In this document: piece by piece, positions 17,391-26,279 of the stretch
How the letters are laid out: each line of letters opens with the position of its first letter
Numbering within the stretch: the stretch's first letter is position 1
Origin: Aquibium oceanicum
GTDB taxonomy: Bacteria; Pseudomonadota; Alphaproteobacteria; Rhizobiales; Rhizobiaceae
Assembly: GCF_001889605.1 (NCBI RefSeq)
Contig: NZ_CP018171.1
Location: 4,114,501 to 4,178,500, forward strand
Direction: 5' to 3'
Length of the DNA: 64,000 nt
Notes under the pieces: model-generated
Told to the model about the DNA's origin: nothing
The model's input: the letters and a program-made list of their open reading frames with translations, nothing else
The model's database searches: none
Program-made: the position numbers and the translations under genes

Positions 17391-18881
17391 ATGCGTCGTG
17401 TCCTGCCATACGTAGTAGTCCTCGCGGCGGTGACGCCCGTATCGGCGCAGACGGTGGACGAGGTGAGCGCCGACGGGATCGCGAGAAGCCTGTCTCGCTA
17501 CATCGGCTCAAGGTCGTTCGAGACGGGCATATTCAAGGTCTCAGCCGAGGGGGACGCATACCGTATCGCCGTGAATCTGGATCGGTTCGCCGCGATGATC
17601 CCCCAAATCGACGCGTCGTCTTTCGATTTGGCGCCTTTCGAACTGCGCGTGAAGCCGCAGCCCGACGGGACCTTCCTAGTAGACAGCGACCTGATGCCAA
17701 CAGGCGCGTTCAATTTCCAATTGGCGAGTACGGAGGCATCACCGCCCCTCCGCTCGCACGTCGAATGGCGCGCACAGGAGAGCCAGTTTACCGGAATGTT
17801 CGACCCCGAACTTGCCATGTACTCGTCGTTGTCTGGGACCTTGCGCGGCGTGAATGTGCTGTCGCACGATGACAGTCAGCGGATCGAGTACTCTATCGGC
17901 TCGTCGACGGTCGAGATGACCGCGAGGAAGTCGAAAGGGCCAGGGCTTGATCTCGAGACGACCCAGACCATGCTCGATCTCGTTGAAACCGTCACCGTGC
18001 CGGCTGCGCCGGATGGACCGCCGACCGCTATCACCCTCAGGTCGCCGAAGATCACAGTCGCCTCGAACACCACGGGAATGCAGTGGAAGCCGATGCTGGA
18101 TCTTCTCGCATTCGGCGTGGCTCAGGCTGGGAAAGACATCGAGGCGGCTGATCGGACCGAATTGAAGCGGCTGATCCTGGCCACGCTGCCACTATGGGAA
18201 ACGGTCCGAGGCGGCTACGACTTCACCGATCTGACCGTCGGCACACCGGCCGGACTGTTTCGCCTTGCAAACTTCGGAATCGACGTCACGATGGACGGCA
18301 TCCGCAAGAGCGGCTCGCTCGACTATGGCGTCGATCTTGCCGGTATCGCTCTTCCCCAAGGCGTCGCCCCGGTCTGGAGCAATCCGCTTCTGCCCACGGA
18401 TATCAACCTGAACTTCGGCGTTCGGAATCTCAATTCGGAAGACCCCGTGCGGCAGTTCATCGAGGCCTTCGACTTCGACCGTGAACCGCCGATTCCGGAC
18501 GAGGTAGGCGAAAAGATTCTGGCGGACTTCATGGCCAACCCGCCGACATTCGTCATGGAGCGGAGCATCATCCGCAATGCCGATATCGAAGTCGTCATGT
18601 CAGGGGAGATGCCATTTTCGCTGGGCAAACCGACGATAGGCGCGACGATCGAAGTCGCGGGGTTCGACGCCGCCATTACCGCGTTGCAGACCGCGGCAGC
18701 CTCCGACGCTCGCGCGCAACAGGCATTCCCTCTGCTTCTGGCAGCCAAGGGACTTGGGAAGATGCTGCCGAACGGCCGGCTGCAATGGATCGGCGAACTC
18801 AAGAGCGACGGATCGGTCCTGGTGAACGGCGCGACGCTGAAAGGGCCGGATCCGATCGAAGTGCCGTTGCCACGGCTGTAA
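17391..18881 (+). CDS. Hypothetical secreted protein (DUF2125-like, uncertain)
   Basis: The 496-residue protein starts with a signal peptide (MRRVLPYVVVLAAVTPVSA, cleavage before QTVDE), so it is probably periplasmic. The mature part looks beta-rich with repeated strands and no cysteine-rich or catalytic motif that I can name. It resembles the large periplasmic DUF2125-type proteins of Rhizobiales only in general character. I chose the ATG at 17391 because the signal begins there. It stands alone between metZ and a convergent phospholipid-synthesis gene. Confidence 0.65.
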   Translation: MRRVLPYVVVLAAVTPVSAQTVDEVSADGIARSLSRYIGSRSFETGIFKVSAEGDAYRIAVNLDRFAAMIPQIDASSFDLAPFELRVKPQPDGTFLVDSDLMPTGAFNFQLASTEASPPLRSHVEWRAQESQFTGMFDPELAMYSSLSGTLRGVNVLSHDDSQRIEYSIGSSTVEMTARKSKGPGLDLETTQTMLDLVETVTVPAAPDGPPTAITLRSPKITVASNTTGMQWKPMLDLLAFGVAQAGKDIEAADRTELKRLILATLPLWETVRGGYDFTDLTVGTPAGLFRLANFGIDVTMDGIRKSGSLDYGVDLAGIALPQGVAPVWSNPLLPTDINLNFGVRNLNSEDPVRQFIEAFDFDREPPIPDEVGEKILADFMANPPTFVMERSIIRNADIEVVMSGEMPFSLGKPTIGATIEVAGFDAAITALQTAAASDARAQQAFPLLLAAKGLGKMLPNGRLQWIGELKSDGSVLVNGATLKGPDPIEVPLPRL

Positions 18882-18909
18882 TGAGGCCTGCGGACTGTTC
18901 CCAGTCCCC

Positions 18910-19515
18910 TCACCCAAACTGCCGCACCGCCAGGATGATGCGCGACAGCGCGGTGTAGAGGCAAACGGCTGCGAACGGATAGGCGATCACGGCAAACCAG
19001 CCCGGCAGGAGACAGAAGGCGACGAAGACCGCGAGCGTCTCGGTCGCCTCCGCGAGTCCGGTCGTGAAGAAGATGGACTTCTCCCCGCGCGCGAGCGTCG
19101 AGAGCTTCCGCCTCTCCGCCAGCACGGAGAAGGCGAGGAAGCTCGCTCCGTTGACGTAGAAGGAAAAGATCAGGGCGGCGGCTGGAAGCGCGTTGGCCTG
19201 CGGATCTGCGACCGCGAAGCCGAGCGGTATCGCGCCGTAGAAGAAGAAGTCGAGCAGGATGTCGAGATAGCCGCCGAGATCGGTCTTGCCCCTGATCCGT
19301 GCCACCGCTCCGTCAAGCCCGTCTCCAAGCCGGCTCACCAGGATCAGGACGAGACCGGTCGCCAGATGCCCGGCCGCGATTGTGGCCGCCGCAGCCATGC
19401 CGATGGCGAAGGAGGCGAGCGTGACGGCGTTGGCGGATATGCCGGCGGATGCCAGCCCCGCAGCCAGGCGATCGAGCGCGGGATCGAGTTTGCGCCTCGC
19501 CCAGCCGTCAAGCAT
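18910..19515 (-). CDS. CDP-alcohol phosphatidyltransferase family protein
   Basis: The 201-residue membrane enzyme has the family signature DG-x2-AR-x7-G-x3-D-x3-D (DGAVAR, then GGYLDILLD), whose aspartates bind Mg2+ and the CDP-linked substrate. Five or six hydrophobic segments follow the pattern of phosphatidylglycerophosphate or phosphatidylserine synthases, but the acceptor alcohol cannot be told. I prefer the ATG at 19515 (MLDGWARRK) to a GTG at 19536, because the usual N terminus begins near there. Confidence 0.82.
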   Translation of the reverse strand: MLDGWARRKLDPALDRLAAGLASAGISANAVTLASFAIGMAAAATIAAGHLATGLVLILVSRLGDGLDGAVARIRGKTDLGGYLDILLDFFFYGAIPLGFAVADPQANALPAAALIFSFYVNGASFLAFSVLAERRKLSTLARGEKSIFFTTGLAEATETLAVFVAFCLLPGWFAVIAYPFAAVCLYTALSRIILAVRQFG

Positions 19516-19645
19516 GGCGGCCCGCCGGTATCGCACGGTCGGGAAGCGACCGGATTTCGGCCATCATCGCGCGAAAATCTCGGCGGTTGACCGGTCGGCG
19601 CGGTTCGTTGAAGGTTCCCCCATCGAGTCACCCGGAGCTTGTCTC

Positions 19646-20038
19646 ATGTATCGGGCAATAACACGCGATATCGAAGTCAGCGTCGAGCCCTTCTATCTCG
19701 ACGACCGTTCAGACCCGGACGATAGCCATTATGTCTGGGCGTACAGAGTCACGATAGCCAATCACTCGGATGATCACGTGCAGTTGCTGTCGCGCTACTG
19801 GCACATCACCGACGCCACCGGCCGGGTGGAAGAGGTCCGTGGCGCCGGCGTCGTCGGCGAGCAGCCGCAACTCGGGCCCGGCGACAGCTATCAGTACACG
19901 TCCGGCTGCCCCCTCTCCACTCCGTCGGGCATCATGGTCGGCCGCTACACAATGCGGGACACGCAGGGCGAACAGTTCGACGTGGCGATCCCCGCCTTCT
20001 CGCTCGATCTTCCCAACGGCATGCGCACGGTGAACTGA
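19646..20038 (+). CDS. apaG: ApaG protein
   Basis: The 130-residue protein matches ApaG along its whole length. It has the fibronectin-III-like fold with [30 protein letters not shown], the [22 protein letters not shown] loop typical of the family, and [13 protein letters not shown] near the end. ApaG is linked to Co2+ resistance and Mg2+ efflux in enterobacteria, but its biochemical role is unsettled. The ATG at 19646 begins the conserved domain. It converges on hslO with a five-base gap. Confidence 0.92.
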   Translation: MYRAITRDIEVSVEPFYLDDRSDPDDSHYVWAYRVTIANHSDDHVQLLSRYWHITDATGRVEEVRGAGVVGEQPQLGPGDSYQYTSGCPLSTPSGIMVGRYTMRDTQGEQFDVAIPAFSLDLPNGMRTVN

Positions 20039-20043
20039 GGCCG

Positions 20044-21036
20044 CTATTCCTGGCTCTTCGCGAACTCTGAGGGATCGAAAGTGTATTCGGTCGAGCAGAA
20101 CTCGCAGGTGACGCGGATCTCTCCGTCCTCGATGCTTTCGGCGATCTCCTCGTCCGAAAACCCGTCCAGCACGGACCGGATCTTCTCGCGCGAGCAGGAA
20201 CAGTCGTCCGCGACCGGCACACCGGGGTAGACCACGACACCATGTTCGTGGAACAGCCGGTAAAGCAGCCGTTCCGCGCCGATGGTGGGGTCGAGCAGTT
20301 CGTCGGCTTCGATCGTGGCGAGCAACGCGAGCACCTCCATCCACGATCCGTCGATGACGCTCTCGTCGACATCGCCCTCGTCGCCGTCCCCGCCGGGCAG
20401 GTCCGGCAGCCGCAGACGTTCAGGCGCCTCGGGCAGGAATTGCGCCAGCACGCCGCCCGCGCGCCAGTGCTCGCTGCCTCCGTCGGCGCCGGGAATGATC
20501 TGCCGGGCGACGGACAGGCGCACTTCGGTCGGAATCTGCTCCGACTGGCGGAAATAGATGCGTGCGACCTCTTCGAGCGAGGCGCCATCCAGCTGCACGA
20601 TGCCCTGGTAGCGCTGCGTATGGGCACCCTGGTCGATCGTCATGGCGAGAATGCCGCCGCCCAGCAGCTCCGCGGGCGACGTACGTCGCGCGGCTTCCGC
20701 TTCGGCCAGGCGCTCGGCGTCGTAGCGTGCATAGGCGCGCATCGAGCCCGGCGTGGAAAAATCCGCCACCAGCATGTCGACCGGCCCGTCGGTCTGGGTC
20801 TGCAGGATGAACTTGCCGTCGAACTTGACGGAACTTCCGAGCAGCGCCGTCAGAACTATGCACTCGGCGAGCAGCCGCGCGACGGGCTCGGGATAGGCGT
20901 GGCGTCCAAGCATCTGGTCGAGCATCGGCCCGAGCTGGACGGCGCGCCCGCGCATGTCGAGCGGCTCCACCTGGAACGGCACCACGACGTCGTCGCCGGC
21001 GAAGCCGAATTCGCCGAGCCTTGGTTCATTGGTCAA
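20044..21036 (-). CDS. hslO: Redox-regulated chaperone Hsp33
   Basis: The 330-residue protein is a holdase that becomes active when oxidants release zinc from its C-terminal cysteines. The four zinc ligands are present as CSC (DDCSCSREK, about residue 270) and CEFC (VTCEFCSTEY, about 305). The N-terminal domain shows QTDGPVDMLVADF and GGGILAMTIDQG, which are typical. The start is four bases downstream of the argF stop, so it is the last gene of the argD-argF-hslO operon, an order usual in Rhizobiales. Confidence 0.95.
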   Translation of the reverse strand: MTNEPRLGEFGFAGDDVVVPFQVEPLDMRGRAVQLGPMLDQMLGRHAYPEPVARLLAECIVLTALLGSSVKFDGKFILQTQTDGPVDMLVADFSTPGSMRAYARYDAERLAEAEAARRTSPAELLGGGILAMTIDQGAHTQRYQGIVQLDGASLEEVARIYFRQSEQIPTEVRLSVARQIIPGADGGSEHWRAGGVLAQFLPEAPERLRLPDLPGGDGDEGDVDESVIDGSWMEVLALLATIEADELLDPTIGAERLLYRLFHEHGVVVYPGVPVADDCSCSREKIRSVLDGFSDEEIAESIEDGEIRVTCEFCSTEYTFDPSEFAKSQE

Positions 21037-21040
21037 TCGT

Positions 21041-21967
21041 CTATGCTCCGGAAAGACACCAGGCGAGCACGGCCTTTTGCGCGTGCAGCCGGTTTTCCGC
21101 CTCGTCGAAGACCACGGATTGCGGTCCGTCGATCACCTCGTCGGTGACCTCCTCGCCACGATGGGCGGGCAGGCAGTGCATGAAGAGCGCGTCCGGCTTG
21201 GCGTGGCGCATGAGGTCGGCGTTCACCTGGTAAGGTAAGAATACATTGTGGCCGCGTGCGCGGTGCTCCTGGCCCATGGAGATCCAGGTGTCCGTCATCA
21301 CGCAGTCGGCTCCGCTGACGGCGTCGGCGGCATCGTCGAAGAAACGTATGCGGGCACCCTCGCCTTTCGCCCAGTCCACGAACCGCGTGTCGGGCTCGCT
21401 GCCGCCGGGCACGGCGATGTTCAGGTCGAAACTGAAGCGGGCCGCGGCCTCGATCAGGGAATGAAGAACGTTGTTCCCGTCGCCCGACCAGGCGAAAAGC
21501 CTGCCCGCCACGTCTCCGCGATGCTCCTCGTATGTAAGAACGTCGGCCATGATCTGACAAGGGTGGGTCTCGTCGGTGAGCCCGTTGATCACTGGTACGG
21601 TCGCATTCTCCGATAGTTCCACCAGGCGGTCGTGGGAGGTGGTGCGGATCATGATGATGTCGACGTAGCGCGACAGCACCTTGGCCGTGTCGGCGATGGT
21701 TTCGCTGCGGCCGAGCTGCATCTCCGTGCCCGTCAGCATGATCGTCTCGCCGCCAAGTTGGCGCATGCCGACGTCGAAGGACACGCGGGTGCGCGTCGAC
21801 GGCTTGTCAAAGATCATCGCCAGCACCTTGCCCTCGTAGGGCTTGCTGCGCTTGCCCGCCTTCGTGTCCGCCTTGCGGACCTTCGCATCCTCCAGCATCG
21901 AGCGCAGGCTGTCGGTCGGTATCGCCGACAGATCGGTGAAATGGCGCGGCTTGCCGTTCGTCATCAT
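21041..21967 (-). CDS. argF: Ornithine carbamoyltransferase
   Basis: The 308-residue enzyme makes citrulline from ornithine and carbamoyl phosphate in arginine synthesis. It carries the carbamoyl-phosphate loop STRTRVSFD near residue 55, HPCQIMADV near 133, and the ornithine-binding [11 protein letters not shown] near 270. I use the first of two adjacent ATGs (21967), ten bases after the argD stop; a longer frame runs back into argD and is not needed. Length is normal. Confidence 0.95.
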   Translation of the reverse strand: MMTNGKPRHFTDLSAIPTDSLRSMLEDAKVRKADTKAGKRSKPYEGKVLAMIFDKPSTRTRVSFDVGMRQLGGETIMLTGTEMQLGRSETIADTAKVLSRYVDIIMIRTTSHDRLVELSENATVPVINGLTDETHPCQIMADVLTYEEHRGDVAGRLFAWSGDGNNVLHSLIEAAARFSFDLNIAVPGGSEPDTRFVDWAKGEGARIRFFDDAADAVSGADCVMTDTWISMGQEHRARGHNVFLPYQVNADLMRHAKPDALFMHCLPAHRGEEVTDEVIDGPQSVVFDEAENRLHAQKAVLAWCLSGA

Positions 21968-21977
21968 GCTTCTTCCG

Positions 21978-23168
21978 CTAGTTCCCGCCGGCCTTGGACG
22001 CCAGCTTCGACGCGGCGGCACGGATCCGCTCAAGGCCGGTCCGGATCTCCTCGTCCGTCACCGTGAGAGGGGGAAGGAGCCGCACGACGTTGTCGCCGCC
22101 CGGAACCGTCAGGAGCTTCTCCTCACGGAAGGCCATGTTGACCCCCGCATTGGGGATGCGGCATTTGATGCCGAGGATCAGTCCGACGCCGCGGATCTCC
22201 TCGATGACCGACGGATACTCGTCCGCGATCGCCGCGAGGCCTTGCTTGAACAGCAGCGACTTACGGCTGACCTCGTCAAGGAACCCCTCTTCGAGCACCA
22301 CGTCGAGCACGGCATTGCCCACCGCCATGGCGAGCGGGTTGCCGCCGAAGGTGGTGCCGTGAACGCCGGCCGTCATGCCGACCGCCGCCTCGTCGGTCGA
22401 AAGGCAGGCACCCAGCGGGAAGCCGCCCCCGATGCCCTTGGCGATGGCCATGATGTCGGGTTCGGCGCCCGACCACTCGTAAGCGAAGAGCTTGCCGGTC
22501 CGGCCGACGCCGCACTGGACCTCGTCGTAGATCAGCAGCAGTCCGTTGTCGTCGGCGAGCTTGCGCATCAGCTTGAGCATCTCGGCCGGAACGACGCGGA
22601 TGCCGCCCTCGCCCTGCACCGGCTCTACGAGGATCGCCGCGGTCTCGGCCGTGATCGCCTTCTTGAGCGCCTCGGCGTCACCGAGCGCAATCTGGTCGAA
22701 GCCCTCGACCTTGGGGCCGAAGCCTTCGAGATACTTCGGCTGTCCGCCGGCCGCAATCGTGGCCAGGGTGCGGCCGTGGAAGGCGCCCTCGAACGTGATG
22801 ATGCGGTAGCGCTCTGGATTGCCGTTCACATGATGATAGCGCCGCGCCGTCTTGATGGCGCATTCCAGCGCCTCCGCGCCGGAATTGGTGAAAAAGACCT
22901 TGTCCGCGAAGCTGTTGGCGACGAGGCGCTCGCCCAGGCGCCGCTGTCCCGGGATCTCGTAGAGGTTCGACACGTGCCATAGCTTGCCGGCCTGTTCCGT
23001 CAAAGCCTCGACGAGATGCGGATGGCCGTGGCCGAGCGAGTTCACCGCGATGCCGGCCGCGAAGTCCAGGTATCGCTCGCCGTCGGTCGTGACCAGCCAC
23101 GTTCCCTCGCCGCGATCGAAGGCCAGGGGCGCCCTGGCGAATGTCTCGAATAGCGCCGAACCGCTCAT
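21978..23168 (-). CDS. argD: Acetylornithine aminotransferase
   Basis: The 396-residue class III PLP aminotransferase makes N-acetylornithine in arginine synthesis. It shows [19 protein letters not shown] for cofactor phosphate contact, [15 protein letters not shown] with the cofactor Asp, and the Schiff-base Lys in [14 protein letters not shown]. The ATG at 23168 has GGAGC nine bases before it. The frame stays open for 79 more codons upstream, through an arginine-rich segment and a terminator-like hairpin described separately. It leads the argD-argF-hslO operon. Confidence 0.95.
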   Translation of the reverse strand: MSGSALFETFARAPLAFDRGEGTWLVTTDGERYLDFAAGIAVNSLGHGHPHLVEALTEQAGKLWHVSNLYEIPGQRRLGERLVANSFADKVFFTNSGAEALECAIKTARRYHHVNGNPERYRIITFEGAFHGRTLATIAAGGQPKYLEGFGPKVEGFDQIALGDAEALKKAITAETAAILVEPVQGEGGIRVVPAEMLKLMRKLADDNGLLLIYDEVQCGVGRTGKLFAYEWSGAEPDIMAIAKGIGGGFPLGACLSTDEAAVGMTAGVHGTTFGGNPLAMAVGNAVLDVVLEEGFLDEVSRKSLLFKQGLAAIADEYPSVIEEIRGVGLILGIKCRIPNAGVNMAFREEKLLTVPGGDNVVRLLPPLTVTDEEIRTGLERIRAAASKLASKAGGN

Positions 23169-23241
23169 GCGAAGTTGCTCCGGATGGGCCTGTGCATGCG
23201 GAGGTTCCCGCCATTCCCATGCATGCGCGGGTCCGCAAACT

Positions 23242-23263
23242 AAAAAGCCGCCCCCGGGGCGGC
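23242..23263 (-). terminator. Terminator-like hairpin upstream of argD
   Basis: A seven- or eight-base-pair GC stem (23247-23253 with 23257-23263) around a tiny loop is followed on the minus strand by TTTTT (23246-23242). It lies inside the transcript leader of argD rather than after a gene, since the gene beyond it (gcrA) is on the other strand. Confidence 0.6.
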
Positions 23264-23276
23264 CTCTTCGACGCAT
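23242..23276 (-). promoter_or_regulatory. Candidate argD leader: Arg-codon run overlapping a terminator-like hairpin
   Basis: On the minus strand, 108 bases before argD, an ATG (23276) opens a frame beginning ATG CGT CGA AGA GGC CGC CCC, that is four arginine codons in the first six. It runs directly into a hairpin (GCCGCCC/GGGCGGC, 23247-23263) followed by five T and an A. A terminator-like structure between the promoter side and an arginine-synthesis operon, with Arg codons at its foot, is the layout expected of attenuation. No stop codon precedes the hairpin and the frame is continuous with argD, so the classical mechanism does not fit exactly. A ribosome site before the ATG is poor. Confidence 0.4.
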
Positions 23277-23374
23277 ATTGGATTTTTTCGCTTGCAAGTC
23301 AACGGGAAGCTCCGTTCCGGCGATTTCTCCCGGCCGGCATGCGGGTCGGCAAGTTGGGGAAAACCGAAAAAACA

Positions 23375-23414
23375 GATTCGGCTGACTCAGGGTGACTCTT
23401 GTCACTGAGTCACC
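23375..23414 (+). promoter_or_regulatory. Cluster of four GANTC (CcrM) sites upstream of gcrA
   Basis: GATTC (23375-23379), GACTC (23384-23388), GACTC (23394-23398) and GAGTC (23407-23411) lie within 37 bases. The last two are part of an 8-bp inverted repeat GGTGACTC/GAGTCACC (23391-23398 and 23407-23414). GANTC is the target of the cell-cycle methylase CcrM in alphaproteobacteria, and methylation state is known to affect cell-cycle promoters in Caulobacter. The cluster lies about 150 bases before the gcrA start codon. Confidence 0.75.
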
Positions 23415-23562
23415 GGGTATTGTAGCTTGCGCCTACGAAACAACTAGATTTCGTGCGGCGGACTAAAAATTCTCCCGAGTATCTGTGGCGTCCTCCTGGC
23501 GGCAGCCAGGGCGGGTATGGATTCGGATTCCGCCGGATGTGGCACCACCAGGAGCATACGGC

Positions 23563-24072
23563 ATGAACTGGACAGACGAGCGGGTGGAACTCCTCCGCAA
23601 ACTTTGGGCCGAGGGACTGAGCGCGAGCCAGATCGCGGCACAGCTGGGAGGCGTGAGCCGCAACGCCGTCATCGGCAAGGTTCACCGGCTGAAGCTCTCC
23701 AGCCGCGGGCGCGCGGCCCCGGCGCAAACGCGCCAGAAGAAGCCGAAGCCCGCCGGCACGAAGGCGCAGCGGCCGGCTGCCGCGCCGCGCGCGATGCCGC
23801 AGACCGTCGGCGCCACCGCGCTCAAGGTCGACTACGAGGCCGAACCCGCTGTTCGCCCGTCTGCGCGCCCGGCGGAGAACGTGGTCGTTCCGATCTCGCG
23901 TCACCTCAAGCTGGCGGAGCTGACCGACAAGACCTGCAAGTGGCCGAACGGCGACCCGCTTACCGAGGAATTCCATTTCTGCGGCAACGACTCTCTGGAG
24001 ACGGGCCCCTACTGCACCTACCACGCCAGACTCGCCTTCCAGCCCGCGTCCGAGCGTCGCCGGCAGCGCTGA
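23563..24072 (+). CDS. gcrA: GcrA cell-cycle regulator
   Basis: The 169-residue DNA-binding protein begins with the GcrA signature MNWTDERVELLRKLWAEGLSASQIA and NAVIGKVHRL (helix-turn-helix, residues 1-45). A Pro/Ala/Lys-rich linker follows, and then the C-terminal sigma-70-interacting region (TCKWPNGDPLTEEFHFCGN and YCTYHARLAF, with paired cysteines). GcrA acts with sigma-70 at promoters bearing methylated GANTC. CAGGAG upstream supports the ATG at 23563. The GANTC cluster in its own upstream region suggests methylation-dependent control. Confidence 0.95.
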   Translation: MNWTDERVELLRKLWAEGLSASQIAAQLGGVSRNAVIGKVHRLKLSSRGRAAPAQTRQKKPKPAGTKAQRPAAAPRAMPQTVGATALKVDYEAEPAVRPSARPAENVVVPISRHLKLAELTDKTCKWPNGDPLTEEFHFCGNDSLETGPYCTYHARLAFQPASERRRQR

Positions 24073-24105
24073 GCCGCGGCGGCCGGTGCATCCGCGAGGG
24101 AAGAC

Positions 24106-24819
24106 TTACTCCCCGGACAGGACCACCCGGTGGCTCTTGTCTTCCTTCGGCCGGTCGAGCGGCATCTGGACGCCGGTGATGATGTAGTGGACGGTTTCGG
24201 CGATGTTGGTCGCGTGGTCGCCGATGCGCTCGATGTTCTTGGCGCAGAACAGGAGATGGGTACAGGCGGCGATGTTGCGCGGGTCCTCCATCATGTAGGT
24301 GAGCAGTTCGCGAAAGAGCGACGTGTACATCGCGTCGATATCGTCGTCGCGGTCGCGGACGGTGCCGATGCGCTCCACCGAACTCGTCGCGTAGCAGTCG
24401 AGCACTTCCTTGAGTTGCACCAGGGCGAGTTGCGCCAGCGCTTCCAGCCCGCGCGACAGCCGCACAGGCTGTGGCGTTTCCAGGATTGAGAGCACGCGCT
24501 TGGCGATGTTCTTGCCGAGGTCCCCGACGCGTTCCAGGTCGGATGAGATGCGGATGGCGCCGATGATCTCGCGCAGGTCGTCGGCCATCGGCTGGCGTCG
24601 AGCGATGATGACGATCGCCTTGTCGTCGATCTCCCGCTGGCCTTCGTCCAGCAGGACGTCATCGGCGATCACCTTGCGGGCCAGCGCGGGATCGTGATGA
24701 ACGAGCGCCTTGACGGACTCGTCCACCATTCGCTCCGCAAGCCCCCCCATGCTGGCAATACGGCTCGCCAGGAACTTCAACTCCTGGTCGTAGGCGTTCA
24801 TGATATGCACTGTGGGCAT
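24106..24819 (-). CDS. phoU: Phosphate signalling protein PhoU
   Basis: The 237-residue cytoplasmic protein has two PhoU three-helix repeats, each with the E/D-rich metal-binding face (LLDEGQREIDDKAI, SDLERVGDLGKNIAKRV in the first; IERIGDHATNIAETV in the second). PhoU links the Pst phosphate importer to PhoR kinase activity. The ATG at 24819 follows GGGGGAG. It lies 85 bases downstream of phoR with no pst genes between, unlike the common phoR-pstSCAB-phoU order. Confidence 0.95.
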   Translation of the reverse strand: MPTVHIMNAYDQELKFLASRIASMGGLAERMVDESVKALVHHDPALARKVIADDVLLDEGQREIDDKAIVIIARRQPMADDLREIIGAIRISSDLERVGDLGKNIAKRVLSILETPQPVRLSRGLEALAQLALVQLKEVLDCYATSSVERIGTVRDRDDDIDAMYTSLFRELLTYMMEDPRNIAACTHLLFCAKNIERIGDHATNIAETVHYIITGVQMPLDRPKEDKSHRVVLSGE

Positions 24820-24904
24820 CTGTCCGACTCCCCCGCGAATCACGATTGTATACGGCAGCCACATGACCGAAAGACGAAAACCGGTTCCGTCGACTAAGAA
24901 ACGG

Positions 24905-26167
24905 TCAGTTGGTGGGGAAGTTGACCGTGAAGGTGGCACCTTCGCCGATCTTCGATTTGATCGTCAGCCGGGCGTTGTGTCTTGTCAGGATGTGCTTGAC
25001 GATGGCGAGGCCGAGGCCGGTCCCCTTCTGGGAGCGGCTCGTCTCGACGTCCACGCGATAGAAGCGCTCCGTGACCCGCGGGAGGTGCTCTTCCGCGATG
25101 CCCGGACCATGGTCGGTGAAGCTCACCCGCGGCCCGGTTCCCGGCTCCGCGGGCAGGACGGATACCTCGACCCGCCCGCCGGACTGGCCGTACTTGATGG
25201 CATTCTCCAGCAGGTTCTCGAAGACCTGGGTGAGTTCGTCGCCGTTGCCCCGCACCTCGACGGGGCCGGAAGGAATGTCCTTGACGATGTCCACGCCATT
25301 GTCGGCCGCGAGATGCCTCAGCGCGTCGATCACCCCCTCGACCAGCGGCCGGACGTCGATCGTTCCAGAGGCCGGCGCGTAGCTCTTCATCTCCAGCCGC
25401 GACAGCGACAGCAGGTCGTCGATGAGGCGCGCCATGCGCGCCGTCTGGTTCTGCATGATCTGGAGAAACTGTTCGCGCGCCTTCGGATCGTTGCGGGCGG
25501 GGCCCCGCAGGGTGTCGATGAAGCCCGCCACGGACGCCAGCGGCGTGCGCAGTTCGTGACTGGCATTGGCAATGAAGTCGGCGCGCATGCGGTCGATGCG
25601 GCGGATCTCGCTCTGATCCTTGAAGACCAGCACGAAGAGCCCGCTGCTCTCGCCGACCGACGTGCCCGCGATGCGGAACCACCGCTCGATCGGCACACGC
25701 TCGACATACTCGCAGCTTAGCGGCCCCTCGCCGCCGGCCAGCAGCGCCGCGAGCAAGTCCTGGAACTCCGGGGTTCGGAAGCGAAGGTTGAGCAGCGTCC
25801 CTGCATCCAGCTTGCCGAAGGCGGTTCGCGCGGCTTCGTTGCGGGTCACGACGATGCCATGTGGGTCGAAGACGATCATCGGGTCCGGCACGGCTTCGGC
25901 GAGCGCCTGCGCCGATAGCCCTTCGAAACCGAGGCTCGCGGCGGCGTCGGCCTCCGCCCTGACGCGCCGTGCCGTCTTCCTGCGCGCCAGCGCCGCCACC
26001 AGAACCACGAAAGCGATCGCAAGCGCGATCCACGCAATCGAGAGCCCCCCCGCGTAGCCGAGCGCCACGATCGCCACGGCGGCCGCCATGAGCACCCACC
26101 GCGCCTCGGTCAGACGTCTGCGCACGATGCCGGCCGTGCCCGCTCCCGCCTCCTCCGTTTCGCTCAT
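24905..26167 (-). CDS. phoR: Phosphate-regulon sensor histidine kinase PhoR
   Basis: The 420-residue membrane kinase has two adjacent N-terminal hydrophobic segments, a PAS-like sensor domain (AEAVPDPMIVFDPHGIVVTRNEAA), the phospho-acceptor His in FIANASHELRTPLASVAGF, and an ATPase domain with N box ENLLENAIKYG, DHGPGI and GTGLGLAIVKHI. The arrangement matches PhoR of the phosphate two-component system; the partner phoB is not in the window. I prefer the ATG at 26167 (AGAGGAC upstream) to a GTG at 26200. It diverges from ppk2. Confidence 0.9.
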   Translation of the reverse strand: MSETEEAGAGTAGIVRRRLTEARWVLMAAAVAIVALGYAGGLSIAWIALAIAFVVLVAALARRKTARRVRAEADAAASLGFEGLSAQALAEAVPDPMIVFDPHGIVVTRNEAARTAFGKLDAGTLLNLRFRTPEFQDLLAALLAGGEGPLSCEYVERVPIERWFRIAGTSVGESSGLFVLVFKDQSEIRRIDRMRADFIANASHELRTPLASVAGFIDTLRGPARNDPKAREQFLQIMQNQTARMARLIDDLLSLSRLEMKSYAPASGTIDVRPLVEGVIDALRHLAADNGVDIVKDIPSGPVEVRGNGDELTQVFENLLENAIKYGQSGGRVEVSVLPAEPGTGPRVSFTDHGPGIAEEHLPRVTERFYRVDVETSRSQKGTGLGLAIVKHILTRHNARLTIKSKIGEGATFTVNFPTN

Positions 26168-26279
26168 CGTGGTCCTCTGAAGCACCAGGGTTTCGTCCAC
26201 GCCCCGTCACCCGACGGCGGCTGGACGCCGTTCCATACGCTCAATAGCATGGCTGGCCAGTCATCGAGGAGAAACAGGA

